Origin: Brevibacterium sp. CCUG 69071 | Lineage (GTDB): Bacteria > Actinomycetota > Actinomycetes > Actinomycetales > Brevibacteriaceae | Direction: 5' to 3' | Assembly: GCF_021023135.1 (NCBI RefSeq) | Contig: NZ_PGFV01000002.1 | Location: 620,001-684,000, forward strand | Length of the DNA: 64,000 nt | Shown: in pieces, positions 37,720 through 46,996 of the stretch | How the letters are laid out: the number at the start of each line of letters is the position of its first letter | Numbering within the stretch: the stretch's first letter is position 1 | Notes under the pieces: model-generated | Told to the model about the DNA's origin: nothing | Database searches by the model: none | Seen by the model: only the letters and a program-made list of their open reading frames with translations | Translations under genes and position numbers: made by a program

Positions 37720-39197
37720 AATACGAAGAGGCGATCAAGAAGTACGATCCGGTCATCGGCATCGAGGTCCACGTCGAGCTCGGCACCGCGACCAAGATGT
37801 TCGACGCCGCCCCCAACACCTTCGGCGGCGGACCGAACTCGAACATCACCCCCACCTCCCTCGGCCTGCCGGGTTCCCTTCCCGTGGTCAACGAGAAGGG
37901 TGTGGAGTATGCGATCAAGATCGGCCTGGCCATGGGCTGCGAGATCGCCGAGACCTGCCGCTTCGCCCGGAAGAACTACTTCTACCCGGACGTGCCCAAG
38001 GACTTCCAGACCAGCCAGTCCGATGAGCCCATCGCCGCCGAGGGACAGGTCGAGGTCGAACTCGAGGACGGAACCCTCGTCACGGTTCCCGTCGAGCGCG
38101 CCCATATGGAAGAAGACGCCGGGAAGAACACCCACATCGGCGGTGCGACCGGACGCATCCACGGTGCCGACCACTCCCTGGTCGACTACAACCGGGCCGG
38201 GGTACCCCTCGTCGAGATCGTGACCCACCCGATCACCGGGACAGGGGAGCGGGCCCCCGAGGTGGCCGCCGCCTACGTTCGCACACTGCGTGACATCTTC
38301 CGTGCCCTCGGCGTCTCCGAGGCTCGCATGGAGCAGGGCAATGTCCGTGCCGACGTCAACGTGTCCCTGCGGGAGAGCCCCGAAGCACCTCTGGGCACCC
38401 GCACGGAGACGAAGAACGTCAACTCCTTCCGCTCGATCGAACGTGCCGTCCGCTTCGAGATCGCCCGCCAGGCGACCCGCCTCGAGGCCGGCGTATCGAT
38501 CGTCCAGGAGACCCGGCACTTCCACGAGGACACCGGGGAGACCACCTCGGGGCGTCCGAAATCCGATGCCGATGACTACCGGTACTTCCCGGAGCCGGAC
38601 CTCGTGCCGCTGACGCCCAGCCGCGAATGGGTCGAGGAGCTGCGGGCGAGTCTGCCCGAGCTGCCCGCGCAGAAGCGCCGCCGCCTCATTGCGGAATGGA
38701 GCTTCAGCGACCTCGAGATGCGCGATATCGTCAATGCCGGTCTGCTCGAAGCCATCGAGGACACCGTCAGCGCCGGAGCCAAACCGGCTGCGGCTCGCAA
38801 ATGGTGGACCGGTGAGGTCGCCCGCCTGGCCAATCAGGAGGACAAGCACCCCACCGAGCTCGTCACCCCGGCCCAGATCGCGAGCCTGACGGGACTCATC
38901 GATGAGGGCAAACTCAACGACAAGCTCGCCAAGGACGTGCTCTCCGGCGTCGTCGCAGGCGAAGGCGAGCCCGCCGAGGTGATGAGTGCCCGCGGTCTCG
39001 AGATCGTCGAGGACACCGGTGCTCTGGAAGCCGCCGTCGACGAGGCGATCGCAGCGAACCCGGACGTGGTCGAGAAGATCAAGGGCGGGAAGATGCAGGC
39101 CATCGGCGCGCTCATGGGTCCGATCATGAAGGCCACCCGCGGTCAGGCCGACGCCGGAAAGGCCAAGGACCTCATCCTCGCGAAGCTGGGCGGCTGA
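37716..39197 (+). CDS. gatB: GatCAB amidotransferase subunit B
   Basis: A 493-residue subunit that activates the aminoacyl-tRNA by phosphorylation and receives ammonia. It opens with [18 protein letters not shown] and has [17 protein letters not shown], then [14 protein letters not shown] and [14 protein letters not shown]. It ends in the YqeY-like tail domain ([20 protein letters not shown]). The start overlaps gatA (ATGA). A long extended hairpin follows the gene. Confidence 0.95.
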   Translation: MKYEEAIKKYDPVIGIEVHVELGTATKMFDAAPNTFGGGPNSNITPTSLGLPGSLPVVNEKGVEYAIKIGLAMGCEIAETCRFARKNYFYPDVPKDFQTSQSDEPIAAEGQVEVELEDGTLVTVPVERAHMEEDAGKNTHIGGATGRIHGADHSLVDYNRAGVPLVEIVTHPITGTGERAPEVAAAYVRTLRDIFRALGVSEARMEQGNVRADVNVSLRESPEAPLGTRTETKNVNSFRSIERAVRFEIARQATRLEAGVSIVQETRHFHEDTGETTSGRPKSDADDYRYFPEPDLVPLTPSREWVEELRASLPELPAQKRRRLIAEWSFSDLEMRDIVNAGLLEAIEDTVSAGAKPAAARKWWTGEVARLANQEDKHPTELVTPAQIASLTGLIDEGKLNDKLAKDVLSGVVAGEGEPAEVMSARGLEIVEDTGALEAAVDEAIAANPDVVEKIKGGKMQAIGALMGPIMKATRGQADAGKAKDLILAKLGG

Positions 39198-39216
39198 GGA
39201 CGACTCAGGATTGATC

Positions 39217-39287
39217 CAGCCACACCCTCTAGACTGTGCCACCAAGAGACTCATTCGAGTCTCAGGTACAGCGGGAGGGTGTGGCTG
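39217..39287 (+). other. Extended 71-nt hairpin after gatB
   Basis: Three nested stems line up almost without interruption: CAGCCACACCCTC (39217-39229) with GAGGGTGTGGCTG (39275-39287), CTGTGCC (39234-39240) with GGTACAG (39265-39271, one G-T pair), and GAGACTC (39246-39252) with GAGTCTC (39257-39263) around a 4-nt loop. It could be the gatCAB terminator, a structured leader of the next gene, or a small RNA. No long T-run follows. Confidence 0.65.
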
Positions 39288-39366
39288 TTCGCATTCTTCC
39301 CGAGAATCGGCGTCGAGGTCGGCAGCCTCGAGGTGAGCGTGCACCACACGCGTGGAGGTGAGAGCC

Positions 39367-40413
39367 GTGGCTCAGTCGTGGAAGTCGCTGTGGAAGAGCG
39401 AGTGCGGGAAATCAGTCCCGATCTATCGCGTCCTCGTGCCCGAGAGCGTCAACGAGGACATCATTCGAGCCTGGAACGCCCGCGGCTACCGGTACACGGC
39501 CGGATCGCCGAGCGCGATCATGCTCACCGGCGGCATGAGCCGGAACTTCTTCCGCTCGAGCGTGATGTTCAAGGGCGGGACGGCCGCCGGCACCGCGGTG
39601 ACCGCGGGCTTCGCCGCCCCCAGTGGTCTCGCCCTGCTGTCGGGCTTCGCCGATGCCGCACTGACCTTCGGCGCTCTCGGCGGAACCGCTGCAGTGGGCA
39701 CGGGAGTCTTCGCTGCGGTCACGGCCCCGAAGTACCTGCGCGATCCGAAACGGCTGAGCCGGAAGAACCGTTCGAAGGTCTCACAGGCGAAGTGGATCAC
39801 CCCCGCGAGCCTCGGCTTCCAACCCGGTCGCAAAGAGGGACGCGACACCGATGAGCAGCGTCTCTTCCACCTCGCCGTGACGATCGCCCGCAAGATCGTG
39901 AGGACACGGGCCTGGACCCATCCGATCCTGACAGAGCATGTCTCCCGCGTCGACCTCGACCACGCGGTGGCCTCGATCGGCATGCGCCTGCAGGAGCTGG
40001 TGCGCCTGCGCGAGGAAATCGAGAGCATCCGCGATGCGGGCACAGCGAAGTCCGTCGAAACCTACCTGTCCAAGCTCGCGGTGGCCTTCACCTCGATGGC
40101 CAATCGGGTGCGTTCGATGCACGAGTACTACGAGCGGCTGACCGAACTCGACCAGCAGCTCATGCTGCTGCACAATTCGGAGCGCTCCCGTGAACTCGGC
40201 GATCGCGTGCTCGACGTGCTCTCACGGACAGCGGCCGACGACTCGGCCGACTGGCAGTTCAGAGAACTGCGCATCGACGCCGAATCGCAGTCGTCGATCA
40301 TCTCCGGTCTGGTCGCCGAACTCGATCAGACCGCCGATGACTTCGAGGACTTCGACACCCGCCTGGCCGCAGCCCAGCAATCCATCGAAAGCGCTCAGAA
40401 GTCCATCGAGTGA
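39367..40413 (+). CDS. Conserved protein of unknown function with a hydrophobic middle and helical C-terminus
   Basis: A 348-residue protein. The N-terminal 60 residues are soluble (YRVLVPESVNEDIIRAWNAR). Residues 65-120 are Gly/Ala-rich and hydrophobic (AGTAVTAGFAAPSGLALLSG onward) and may insert in the membrane. Residues 170-348 are strongly helical with charge patterns typical of coiled coils (GMRLQELVRLREEIESIRDA; LDQTADDFEDFDTRLAAAQQ). No family is recognised. A GTG at 39367 is chosen since GGAGG lies eight bases before it; GTGs at 39352 and 39358 are alternatives. Confidence 0.6.
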   Translation: MAQSWKSLWKSECGKSVPIYRVLVPESVNEDIIRAWNARGYRYTAGSPSAIMLTGGMSRNFFRSSVMFKGGTAAGTAVTAGFAAPSGLALLSGFADAALTFGALGGTAAVGTGVFAAVTAPKYLRDPKRLSRKNRSKVSQAKWITPASLGFQPGRKEGRDTDEQRLFHLAVTIARKIVRTRAWTHPILTEHVSRVDLDHAVASIGMRLQELVRLREEIESIRDAGTAKSVETYLSKLAVAFTSMANRVRSMHEYYERLTELDQQLMLLHNSERSRELGDRVLDVLSRTAADDSADWQFRELRIDAESQSSIISGLVAELDQTADDFEDFDTRLAAAQQSIESAQKSIE

Positions 40414-40476
40414 TCACCGTCTGAGGCGGATGACCATCTGATACGGACGCAGGGTGTCTGTGTCCGAAGTCGGGTG

Positions 40477-41049
40477 TCAGTGACCGAAGGGATCCGGGTC
40501 GACTCCGGGCATCCACGACCGTCCCGGTTCGTTGTAGCCGTTCTCCGCCTGCGCCTTCTTCCACTTCTTCGACCAGCGCTTGTCGAGCCGATCGACATAC
40601 AGCGTTCCCTGCAGATGGTCGTATTCGTGCTGCATGATGCGGGCGAACCACCCCTCGGCGCTCAGCGTCACCGGTGCGCCGGTCTCATCGACTCCGTTGA
40701 CCGTGACGCGATCGGCCCGCTTGAGCGGGAAGTCGAGGCTCGGCACCGACAGGCACCCCTCGGTCTCCTCATCCGGGTCCGGGCGAGTGTCCGGGATCTT
40801 CGAGGCGATGAGCACCGGATTGACGAACGTGCCGCGCCGGCGCACTCCCGAATCGTCCTCGGCGTTGAAGACGAACATGGCTTTCCCGACCCCGATCTGC
40901 GGGGCGGCGAGGCCGACTCCATTGCTCGCATCGAGGGTCTCGTGCATATCGGCGACGAGGGCGGCGAGCTCCTCGTCGAAGTCGGTGATCTTCTCAGCTC
41001 GCCGGTGGAGGACGGGTTCGCCGCAGATGACGATGGGATGAATGGTCAT
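40477..41049 (-). CDS. def: Peptide deformylase
   Basis: A 190-residue metalloenzyme removing the formyl group from new proteins. All three motifs are intact: GVGLAAPQIGV, EGCLSVPS (metal-binding Cys) and QHEYDHLQG (two metal-binding His and the catalytic Glu). The C-terminal tail is basic (DKRWSKKWKK). The ATG at 41049 has TACGAT seven bases upstream on the minus strand (41057-41062), pointing to a leaderless message. Confidence 0.94.
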   Translation of the reverse strand: MTIHPIVICGEPVLHRRAEKITDFDEELAALVADMHETLDASNGVGLAAPQIGVGKAMFVFNAEDDSGVRRRGTFVNPVLIASKIPDTRPDPDEETEGCLSVPSLDFPLKRADRVTVNGVDETGAPVTLSAEGWFARIMQHEYDHLQGTLYVDRLDKRWSKKWKKAQAENGYNEPGRSWMPGVDPDPFGH

Positions 41050-41365
41050 GCGGACAATCGTATCGTTCTCCGCACCCGCGGCAGGAGCGTCCCCGGTGGT
41101 CAGAGACCGGCGGAGACCCGCCTCGGCGTCTCAGATCCGAAGTCACCGTCACCGGCGCCGAGGTGGGAGCCGGCACCCGGTTCTCGTGCGGGCTGAATCG
41201 CGACCGAGTCATATTGCTCAGCGGTTGAGCGTCGATTCCGGTCCCAGCACCGAGGCCCAACCGACGCCCTGTCAGCATATGACCTCATATGACCGGATAT
41301 TTCGCCCCCAGCGAACAGTGATTGTTGAGCAACCGCCTGAGGAACATGCTCGGGGCTCGGGTGGT
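41050..41365. other. Spacer between def and the cysK promoter
   Basis: About 315 bases with the divergent promoters of def and cysK at its two ends. No gene-like reading frame is seen; the region near 41270-41330 is richer in A and T than its surroundings. Confidence 0.45.
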
Positions 41366-41450
41366 TATGATGGGTGCGAAGCGTCTCGTTTCACGAGATG
41401 AGATCAGCTGTTGAACCCTCCAGCTGGTGTTTGGGTGACGGTTGCGTCAC
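41366..41450 (+). promoter_or_regulatory. cysK promoter and leader with three consecutive hairpins
   Basis: TATGAT (41366-41371) fits a -10 element. Three stem-loops follow in a row: TCTCG/CGAGA (41384-41398), CAGCT/AGCTG (41405-41426, 12-nt loop) and GTGACG/CGTCAC (41435-41450). The roughly 115-nt leader before the TTG start could fold as a regulatory RNA, or the last palindrome could be a repressor operator. It does not match a riboswitch class I can identify. Confidence 0.45.
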
Positions 41451-41494
41451 AGCCTGCTGCGGCGGGCGAGCACAGAAGCGTGAAAGGACATATC

Positions 41495-42421
41495 TTGACC
41501 ATCTTCAACAATGTCTCCGAACTGGTCGGCCGCACACCGCTGGTCCGCGTCAACAAGGCCAGCGAGCGCTCGGGCGCCGAGATCGTAGCCAAGCTCGAAT
41601 CGTCCAACCCCGGCAACTCGGTCAAGGACCGCATCGGCGTGGCCATGATCGACGCAGCAGAGCAGTCCGGTGAGCTCAAGCCCGGCGGAACGATCGTCGA
41701 GGCCACCTCCGGCAACACCGGCATCGCGCTGGCGATGGTCGGCACCTCGCGCGGTTACAAGGTCGTCCTCACCATGCCCGAGTCGATGTCGAAGGAGCGC
41801 CGGGCCCTCCTGCGTGCCTTCGGTGCCGAACTCGTCCTCACGGACAAGGCTGCCGGGATGAAGGGCGCTGTGGAGAAGGCCGAAGAGGTCGCCGCCGAAG
41901 GCGCCGTGCTCGTGCGCCAGTTCGAGAACCAGGCCAATGTCGCCATCCACAAGGCCACCACCGGCCCCGAGATCCTCGCCGACACCGACGGCAAGGTCGA
42001 CATCTTTGTTGCGGGAATCGGGACGGGCGGCACCATCTCCGGCGCCGGCGCGGCCCTGCGTGAGGCGAACCCCGATATCAAGATCGTCGCCGTCGAGCCC
42101 GCCGCATCGCCGCTGCTGACCGAGGGCAAAGCGGGCCCGCACATGATCCAGGGCCTCGGCGCGAACTTCATCCCCGGCATCCTCGACACCGAAATCTACG
42201 ATGAGGTCGTCGATGTCGACAACGAGGTGGCCATCGAGCGCGCCCGCGAAGTTGCCAAGGAAGAGGGCCTGTTGGTCGGAATCTCCTCGGGTGCCGCCCT
42301 TTTCGCTGCAGAGAAGGTCGGAGCGCGTCCGGAGAACGCTGGCAAGCGAATCGTCGTCATCATCCCGAGCTATGGCGAGCGCTACCTGTCGACTCCGCTG
42401 TTCTCCGAATACCTCGACTGA
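41495..42421 (+). CDS. cysK: Cysteine synthase A (O-acetylserine sulfhydrylase)
   Basis: A 308-residue PLP enzyme that forms cysteine from O-acetylserine and sulfide. The PLP lysine is in [13 protein letters not shown], the substrate loop in [12 protein letters not shown], the phosphate-binding [12 protein letters not shown] is intact, and [14 protein letters not shown] closes the protein. A TTG start at 41495 is chosen: AAAGGA lies nine bases upstream and homology starts at [16 protein letters not shown]. It precedes cysE, separated by a terminator, and the two enzymes act in sequence. Confidence 0.94.
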   Translation: MTIFNNVSELVGRTPLVRVNKASERSGAEIVAKLESSNPGNSVKDRIGVAMIDAAEQSGELKPGGTIVEATSGNTGIALAMVGTSRGYKVVLTMPESMSKERRALLRAFGAELVLTDKAAGMKGAVEKAEEVAAEGAVLVRQFENQANVAIHKATTGPEILADTDGKVDIFVAGIGTGGTISGAGAALREANPDIKIVAVEPAASPLLTEGKAGPHMIQGLGANFIPGILDTEIYDEVVDVDNEVAIERAREVAKEEGLLVGISSGAALFAAEKVGARPENAGKRIVVIIPSYGERYLSTPLFSEYLD

Positions 42422-42467
42422 TCACAGCAGCACCGGTCGGTCGCCTGCGAGGTTGACCGATGAGTGG

Positions 42468-42501
42468 GTGAGGGCGTCAAACTTGTGTTTGACGCCCTCA
42501 C
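42468..42501 (+). terminator. Strong hairpin between cysK and cysE
   Basis: A perfect 15-bp stem, GTGAGGGCGTCAAAC (42468-42482) with GTTTGACGCCCTCAC (42487-42501), around a TTGT loop. It likely ends the cysK transcript. Confidence 0.8.
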
Positions 42502-42632
42502 GCTGTTGACGAGGCCGACACCGGCACCGGGATCGGTCGGGCTGGGCCTGGCCGGGTTGGGTCGGGCCGGGCTGGCCCGGCGAGCCGACGAGACGAATAC
42601 CGCAACGAACCGAATGAGCGAGGACTGAACAG

Positions 42633-43304
42633 ATGAAGGCACTGTGGACCGTGGCGGCAGCGGCAGTGGGGGCGGCAGCCTACGGGCTGAGCCGAAAGGA
42701 CTTCCGGGCGGCGCTGCGCGAGGACCTCGACACCGTTCAGCGGCGCGATCCCGCGGCATCGAACGACTTCGTCTCCATCCTCTCCTACCCCGGCATGCAT
42801 GCGATCTGGGCTCACCGCGGTCTCCACCGACTCTGGCAGCATGACGCAGGCAAAGTGCCCGCGCGGCTGATGTCCCAAGCGGTGCGTACGCTCACCGGTG
42901 TCGAGATCCACCCGGGCGCGCAGATCGGACGCCGCTTCTTCATCGACCACGCCAACGGAGTCGTCATCGGCGAGACCTCGGAGATCGGCGACGACGTCAT
43001 GCTCTACCACCAGGTCACCCTGGGTGGGACCTCGATGGAGAAGACCAAGCGCCACCCGACGTTGGGCAATCACGTGCTCGTCGGGGCGGGCGCGAAGATC
43101 CTCGGCCCTGTCGTCGTCGGCGACAACTCCTCCGTCGGAGCCAACGCGGTCGTCGTCAAGGACGTGCCCAGCGATTCGAGCGCGGTGGGCATCCCCGCCA
43201 AGGTCCGCGAGAAGAAGTCGGACGCCCCGGCCAGCGTGGACGAGAAGAAGACCGCATCGCCCGAGGCGGATTTCCAGCTCATCGATCCCGCGATCTGGAT
43301 CTGA
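42633..43304 (+). CDS. cysE: Serine O-acetyltransferase
   Basis: A 223-residue hexapeptide-repeat acyltransferase that makes O-acetylserine. After an N-terminal helical part ([14 protein letters not shown]), the left-handed helix repeats begin at [20 protein letters not shown], with the catalytic His in [10 protein letters not shown] and the loop [20 protein letters not shown]. The protein is the short actinobacterial type and ends with a charged tail (about residues 190-223). A G-rich stretch of imperfect CGGGCTGGG units lies just upstream (42537-42580). It works with cysK next door. Confidence 0.9.
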   Translation: MKALWTVAAAAVGAAAYGLSRKDFRAALREDLDTVQRRDPAASNDFVSILSYPGMHAIWAHRGLHRLWQHDAGKVPARLMSQAVRTLTGVEIHPGAQIGRRFFIDHANGVVIGETSEIGDDVMLYHQVTLGGTSMEKTKRHPTLGNHVLVGAGAKILGPVVVGDNSSVGANAVVVKDVPSDSSAVGIPAKVREKKSDAPASVDEKKTASPEADFQLIDPAIWI

Positions 43305-43360
43305 GCACCTTCTGAGGCCCGGCGCAGGCCGCCGGGAATACTTTCACCGCCGTGTCTGTT

Positions 43361-43391
43361 AAAATTTCAACTAATTACTTCAAAACTGAAG
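43361..43391 (+). promoter_or_regulatory. AT-rich promoter/operator before the flavin monooxygenase operon
   Basis: A conspicuously AT-rich stretch in GC-rich surroundings, ending in the dyad CTTCA-AAAC-TGAAG (43378-43391). The operon ends in a marR-type gene, so this is a candidate binding site of that regulator. Confidence 0.45.
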
Positions 43392-43444
43392 CATTGGTTC
43401 GAAGGGAGCTCGCTCGCAACGGGCTCGGAGCAGAAGGAGCAGCC

Positions 43445-44623
43445 ATGGAATTCGGAATCTTCACCATCGGGGATGTCACCACGGACCCCACCGACGGCAC
43501 CAGCGTGTCGGAGCATCAGCGGATCAAGAACACGGTCGAGATCGCGAAGAAGGCCGAAGAGGTCGGACTCGATGTCTTCGCCACCGGTCAACATCACAAC
43601 CCGCCCTTCGTCGCCCCCGCCAACCCGCCGGTTCTGCTGGCGAACATCGCCGCGCAGACGGAGAAGCTGAGGCTCTCGACGGCGACCACACTCATCACCA
43701 CCACCGATCCCGTGCGCATCGCCGAAGACTACTCCTACGCGCAGCATCTCTCGGAGGGCCGTATCAGCCTGATCATGGGCCGCGGCAACACCGGGCCGGT
43801 CTACCCCTGGTTCGGCAAGGACATCCGTTCGGGCATTCCGCTGGCCGTCGAGAACTACAACCTCCTCTACCGCCTCTGGCGCGAGAAGAACCTCGACTGG
43901 GAGGGCAAGTTCCGCACACCTCTCAACGGCTTCACGGTCACGCCGACGCCGCTCGACGAGGTCCCTCCCTTCGTCTGGCACGGGTCGATTCGCAGCCCTG
44001 AGATCGCCGAACAGGCCGCGTACTACGGAGACGGCTTCTTCCACAACAACATCTTCTGGCCGACCTCGCACACCGCGCGCATGGTCCAGCTCTACCGCCA
44101 GCGCTACGAATACTACGGCCACGGCACTGCCAGCCAGGCCATCGTCGGACTCGGCGGTCAGGTCTTCATGCGCAAGAACTCGCAGGATGCGGTCAAGGAG
44201 TTCCGTCCCTACTTCGACAACGCCCCGGTCTACGGCCACGGACCCAGCCTCGAGGACTTCTCGACGCAGACTCCGCTGACCGTCGGCTCACCGCAGCAGG
44301 TCATCGAACGCACCCTGGGCTTCCGCGACTGGGCAGGCGACTATCAGCGTCAGCTCTTCCTCGTCGACCACGCGGGGCTGCCGCAGAAGACCGTGCTCGA
44401 GCAGCTCGACCTGCTCGGCGAAGAGGTCATCCCGGTGCTGCGCGAAGAGTTCGCCAAAAACCGTCCCGCCGAGGTGCCCGACGCCCCGACCCACGAGTCA
44501 CTCGTCCTCCGCCACCGTGAGGGCAGGGACCCGATCCCCGGAGGCGGAGAGGGATCGCGCGCATTCGCCGATCGGCAGGCCCGCGCCGCCGAGGCCCAGG
44601 AAACAGGAGCAGAACGAGCATGA
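43445..44623 (+). CDS. CE1758-type FMN-dependent luciferase-like monooxygenase
   Basis: A 392-residue LLM-class flavin monooxygenase. It begins MEFGIFTIGDVT and has VFATGQHHNPPFVAPANPPV, SLIMGRGNTGPVYPWFGKDI and WHGSIRSPEIAEQAA, as in the bacterial luciferase-like TIM-barrel family. An extended C-terminal tail reads LVLRHREGRDPIPGG. It would oxidise an unknown small molecule with reduced flavin from the next gene. AAGGAG precedes the ATG at 43445; an upstream in-frame start at 43352 falls in the promoter. The stop overlaps the reductase start (ATGA). Confidence 0.88.
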   Translation: MEFGIFTIGDVTTDPTDGTSVSEHQRIKNTVEIAKKAEEVGLDVFATGQHHNPPFVAPANPPVLLANIAAQTEKLRLSTATTLITTTDPVRIAEDYSYAQHLSEGRISLIMGRGNTGPVYPWFGKDIRSGIPLAVENYNLLYRLWREKNLDWEGKFRTPLNGFTVTPTPLDEVPPFVWHGSIRSPEIAEQAAYYGDGFFHNNIFWPTSHTARMVQLYRQRYEYYGHGTASQAIVGLGGQVFMRKNSQDAVKEFRPYFDNAPVYGHGPSLEDFSTQTPLTVGSPQQVIERTLGFRDWAGDYQRQLFLVDHAGLPQKTVLEQLDLLGEEVIPVLREEFAKNRPAEVPDAPTHESLVLRHREGRDPIPGGGEGSRAFADRQARAAEAQETGAERA

Positions 44624-45345
44624 GTACACGCACCATCACCGTCCTCGCCGTCACCACCTCGCTGAGCGAAGACTCGAGCACGCTGAAGCTCTCAGACCGA
44701 ATCCTCGCCGAGGCGGTCTCGGTGGGGGAGTCGACCGGCGTCACCGTGAGGACCGAGACCATCAATATCCGCAGTCTCGCCTCGGCGCTCACCGACATGG
44801 CGCTGACCGGGTTCCGGTCCGAGGCGCTCGAAGAGGCCTACTCCCGGGTCGCCGCGGCGGATGCGATCGTCACCGTCACACCCGTGTACAAGGTGGCTCC
44901 GGTCGGTCTGCACACGCTGTTCTGGCAGCTCATCGACGAGAAGTCCCTCGTCGGCAAGGCCGTGCTCATCGCCTCCACCGGCGGCACCCCGCGTCACTCC
45001 CAGGCCGGCGAGACCGCGCTGCGACCGATGCTGTCCTACCTCAAGGGCATCGTCGTCCCGACCACGGTCTTCGCGGCCACGGACGACTGGGGCAGCATCG
45101 AGGGCGGGCGCAGCCTCACCGCTCGAATCCGGCAGGCCGGCGAGGAGCTCATCGGCCTTGCCGGCGACCTGAGCGGGATCGCCGGTGCCTCGGGCCCAGC
45201 TCGCGCCGATGCCGCGGCTCGCGCCGACGCCACGGCGACCTCGACCGGCGAGTTCGGGCGAGCGACCGGTCGCCGTGCTCCCAGCATCGACGAGGAGTTC
45301 GACCCTGAGCGCATCACCCCCTTCGCCCAGTTGCTCGAGGGCTAA
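44620..45345 (+). CDS. NAD(P)H-dependent FMN reductase, CE1759 type
   Basis: A 241-residue flavodoxin-fold reductase. FMN-binding features are VTTSLSEDSSTLKLSDRILA near the N-terminus and VTVTPVYKVAPVGLHTLFWQ in the middle, with IASTGGTPRHSQ as the third loop. It should supply reduced FMN to the monooxygenase encoded just upstream, with which it overlaps by four bases. The tail contains Ala-rich low-complexity repeats (ARADAAARADATATSTG). Confidence 0.88.
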   Translation: MSTRTITVLAVTTSLSEDSSTLKLSDRILAEAVSVGESTGVTVRTETINIRSLASALTDMALTGFRSEALEEAYSRVAAADAIVTVTPVYKVAPVGLHTLFWQLIDEKSLVGKAVLIASTGGTPRHSQAGETALRPMLSYLKGIVVPTTVFAATDDWGSIEGGRSLTARIRQAGEELIGLAGDLSGIAGASGPARADAAARADATATSTGEFGRATGRRAPSIDEEFDPERITPFAQLLEG

Positions 45346-45347
45346 TC

Positions 45348-45812
45348 ATGACCGAGATCAGACTCGGCTTCGGCCGTGACGCCCTGGCGCAGCAGGCCTG
45401 GCGAACGTACTTCGAGACTTCCCAGCGCATCCGCCAGAACCTCGAGACCGAGCTCAAGGAGGACAGCGGGCTGGCCGTCAGCGACTACAACACGCTGCTC
45501 CTGCTTTGGGAAGCCCCCGAGCGGACGCTGACGATGAGTGCCCTGGCCAAGCGGCTCGTGTTCTCACCGTCTCGGCTCAACTACCGGATCAAGGTGCTCG
45601 AGGACGCCGGGCTGGTGACGAAGACCGAGTGTCCAGACGACAGGCGCGCCCACGATATCGCGCTCACTGACAGCGGTGCCGAGGCCTTCCTCACCGCCGG
45701 CCGGCGGCATCGGCAGACCATCGACGAGGTCTTCCTCTCCCATGTCAGCGACGAGGAACTCGAGGTGATCGGGCGGGTGTTCGCGCGAATCGGCAAGGCG
45801 CTTCCGGAGTAG
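45348..45812 (+). CDS. MarR family transcriptional regulator
   Basis: A 154-residue winged-helix repressor. The DNA-binding part shows LLLLWEAPERTLTMSALAKR, FSPSRLNYRIKVLEDAGLVT and the wing DDRRAHDIALTDSG. It starts two bases after the FMN reductase stop, so it is the third gene of the monooxygenase operon and probably regulates it, perhaps by binding the AT-rich dyad at 43378-43391. The inducer is unknown. Confidence 0.9.
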   Translation: MTEIRLGFGRDALAQQAWRTYFETSQRIRQNLETELKEDSGLAVSDYNTLLLLWEAPERTLTMSALAKRLVFSPSRLNYRIKVLEDAGLVTKTECPDDRRAHDIALTDSGAEAFLTAGRRHRQTIDEVFLSHVSDEELEVIGRVFARIGKALPE

Positions 45813-45876
45813 GAGTGGAGTAGGACGCGGAGGCGTCTGCCGCCCGGGCCGCGAATGCGATCCATTCGTCTCACAG

Positions 45877-45913
45877 TGTCATGAGCCTCGAACACGGCCT
45901 GAGACTCATGACA
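45877..45913 (+). promoter_or_regulatory. Perfect 9-bp inverted repeat at a promoter
   Basis: TGTCATGAG (45877-45885) and CTCATGACA (45905-45913) are perfect inverted copies, 19 bases apart. They lie just before the CACAAT hexamer (45912-45917) and the ATG at 45924 of the hydroxyacid dehydrogenase gene, so they bracket the probable -35/-10 region. Confidence 0.55.
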
Positions 45914-45923
45914 CAATGTGATC

Positions 45924-46865
45924 ATGTCGATCAAGACCATTGCCTTTCCCAATTCCGAACTCCGCAATCGCGTCATCGCCCGGATTCCGGCACATCAGCG
46001 CGCCAATGTCGACCTGGTCGTCTACTCGGACACCGAGAAGTCGGCGAAACTGAGCAAGGATGACGTCGATGTCGTCATCCTGCCCTATATGGGTTCGGCG
46101 AAATCGATCGAGATCCTCGACGAGCTGCCCAACCTCAAGCTCGTCATCACCCAGACCACCGGCTACGATCCCGTGGCGCATCTGCCCGAGAAGGGCATCG
46201 AGATCGCGACCGCCTCGGGAGTGCACACCGGAGGCACCGCGGAGCTCGCTCTCGCCCTGACCCTGGCCAGCCTGCGCGGCATCGACGACGCGGTGCGCTC
46301 GCAGGTCTCGCGCACCTGGGACCATCGCCGCCACCGTTCCCTGCAGGACCGACGCGTGATGATCATCGGCGCCGGCGAGATCGGCGGGGCGATCGCCGAC
46401 CGCTTCGCGCCCTTCGAGGTCGAGCTGACCCGGGTCGCCACCACCGCCCGCGAGGACGAGCGCGGCCAGGTGCACGGCATCGACGAACTGCCGCAGCTCC
46501 TTCCCCACACCGAGGTGGTCGTGCTCATCACGCCGCTGACCGAGGGGACGCACCACCTCGTCGACGCCGACTTCCTCGGCCGACTCCCCGACAACGCCCT
46601 CATCGTCAACGTCGCCCGCGGCAAGGTCGTCGATACTGATGCGCTGGTGGCCGAGCTGAGCACCGGTCGACTCCACGCCGCGCTCGATGTCATGGACCCC
46701 GAACCGCTGCCGGAGAGTCATCCGCTGTGGGGCACCCCGAACACGCTGATCACCCCGCACGTGGGAGGCGACACCTCGGCGTTCGAACCACGGGTCGTGC
46801 AGATCCTCGCCGAGCAGGTCCGCCGTCTCAACGACGGGGAGCAGCCGGTCAACCTCGTCAAATAG
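45924..46865 (+). CDS. D-isomer specific 2-hydroxyacid dehydrogenase family protein
   Basis: A 313-residue NAD(P)-dependent oxidoreductase. The nucleotide-binding loop is IIGAGEIGGAIADRF, and the catalytic Arg, Glu and His are in NVARGKVVDTDAL, DVMDPEPLPESHPLW and ITPHVGG. The N-terminal half is divergent, so the substrate is not readable. The ATG at 45924 is chosen over the GTG at 45918 because CACAAT lies six bases before it. A perfect palindrome overlaps the promoter. Confidence 0.85.
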   Translation: MSIKTIAFPNSELRNRVIARIPAHQRANVDLVVYSDTEKSAKLSKDDVDVVILPYMGSAKSIEILDELPNLKLVITQTTGYDPVAHLPEKGIEIATASGVHTGGTAELALALTLASLRGIDDAVRSQVSRTWDHRRHRSLQDRRVMIIGAGEIGGAIADRFAPFEVELTRVATTAREDERGQVHGIDELPQLLPHTEVVVLITPLTEGTHHLVDADFLGRLPDNALIVNVARGKVVDTDALVAELSTGRLHAALDVMDPEPLPESHPLWGTPNTLITPHVGGDTSAFEPRVVQILAEQVRRLNDGEQPVNLVK

Positions 46866-46996
46866 GTCACACGCGGATCACCTAATGCGGTCGGCCGTCG
46901 TCGTCTCGGCGGCCGGTCCTGCGACTGCTCTCAGCTGGGGTTCCACCATGCGAGAGTTTGGCATGCGAATGCTGACAGCGGGCGTAGAGTGCCTGC

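Noticed and set aside
41366-41494. SAM-IV or other sulfur riboswitch before cysK
   Set aside because: A few words (ACCCTCC, GGGTGA) recall SAM-IV, but the required P1 pairing and core order could not be matched, so only a structured leader is reported.
42537-42585. G-rich imperfect repeat before cysE as a quadruplex or CRISPR-like array
   Set aside because: The units are short and irregular with no spacers; it is a low-complexity stretch. No CRISPR array was seen anywhere in the window.
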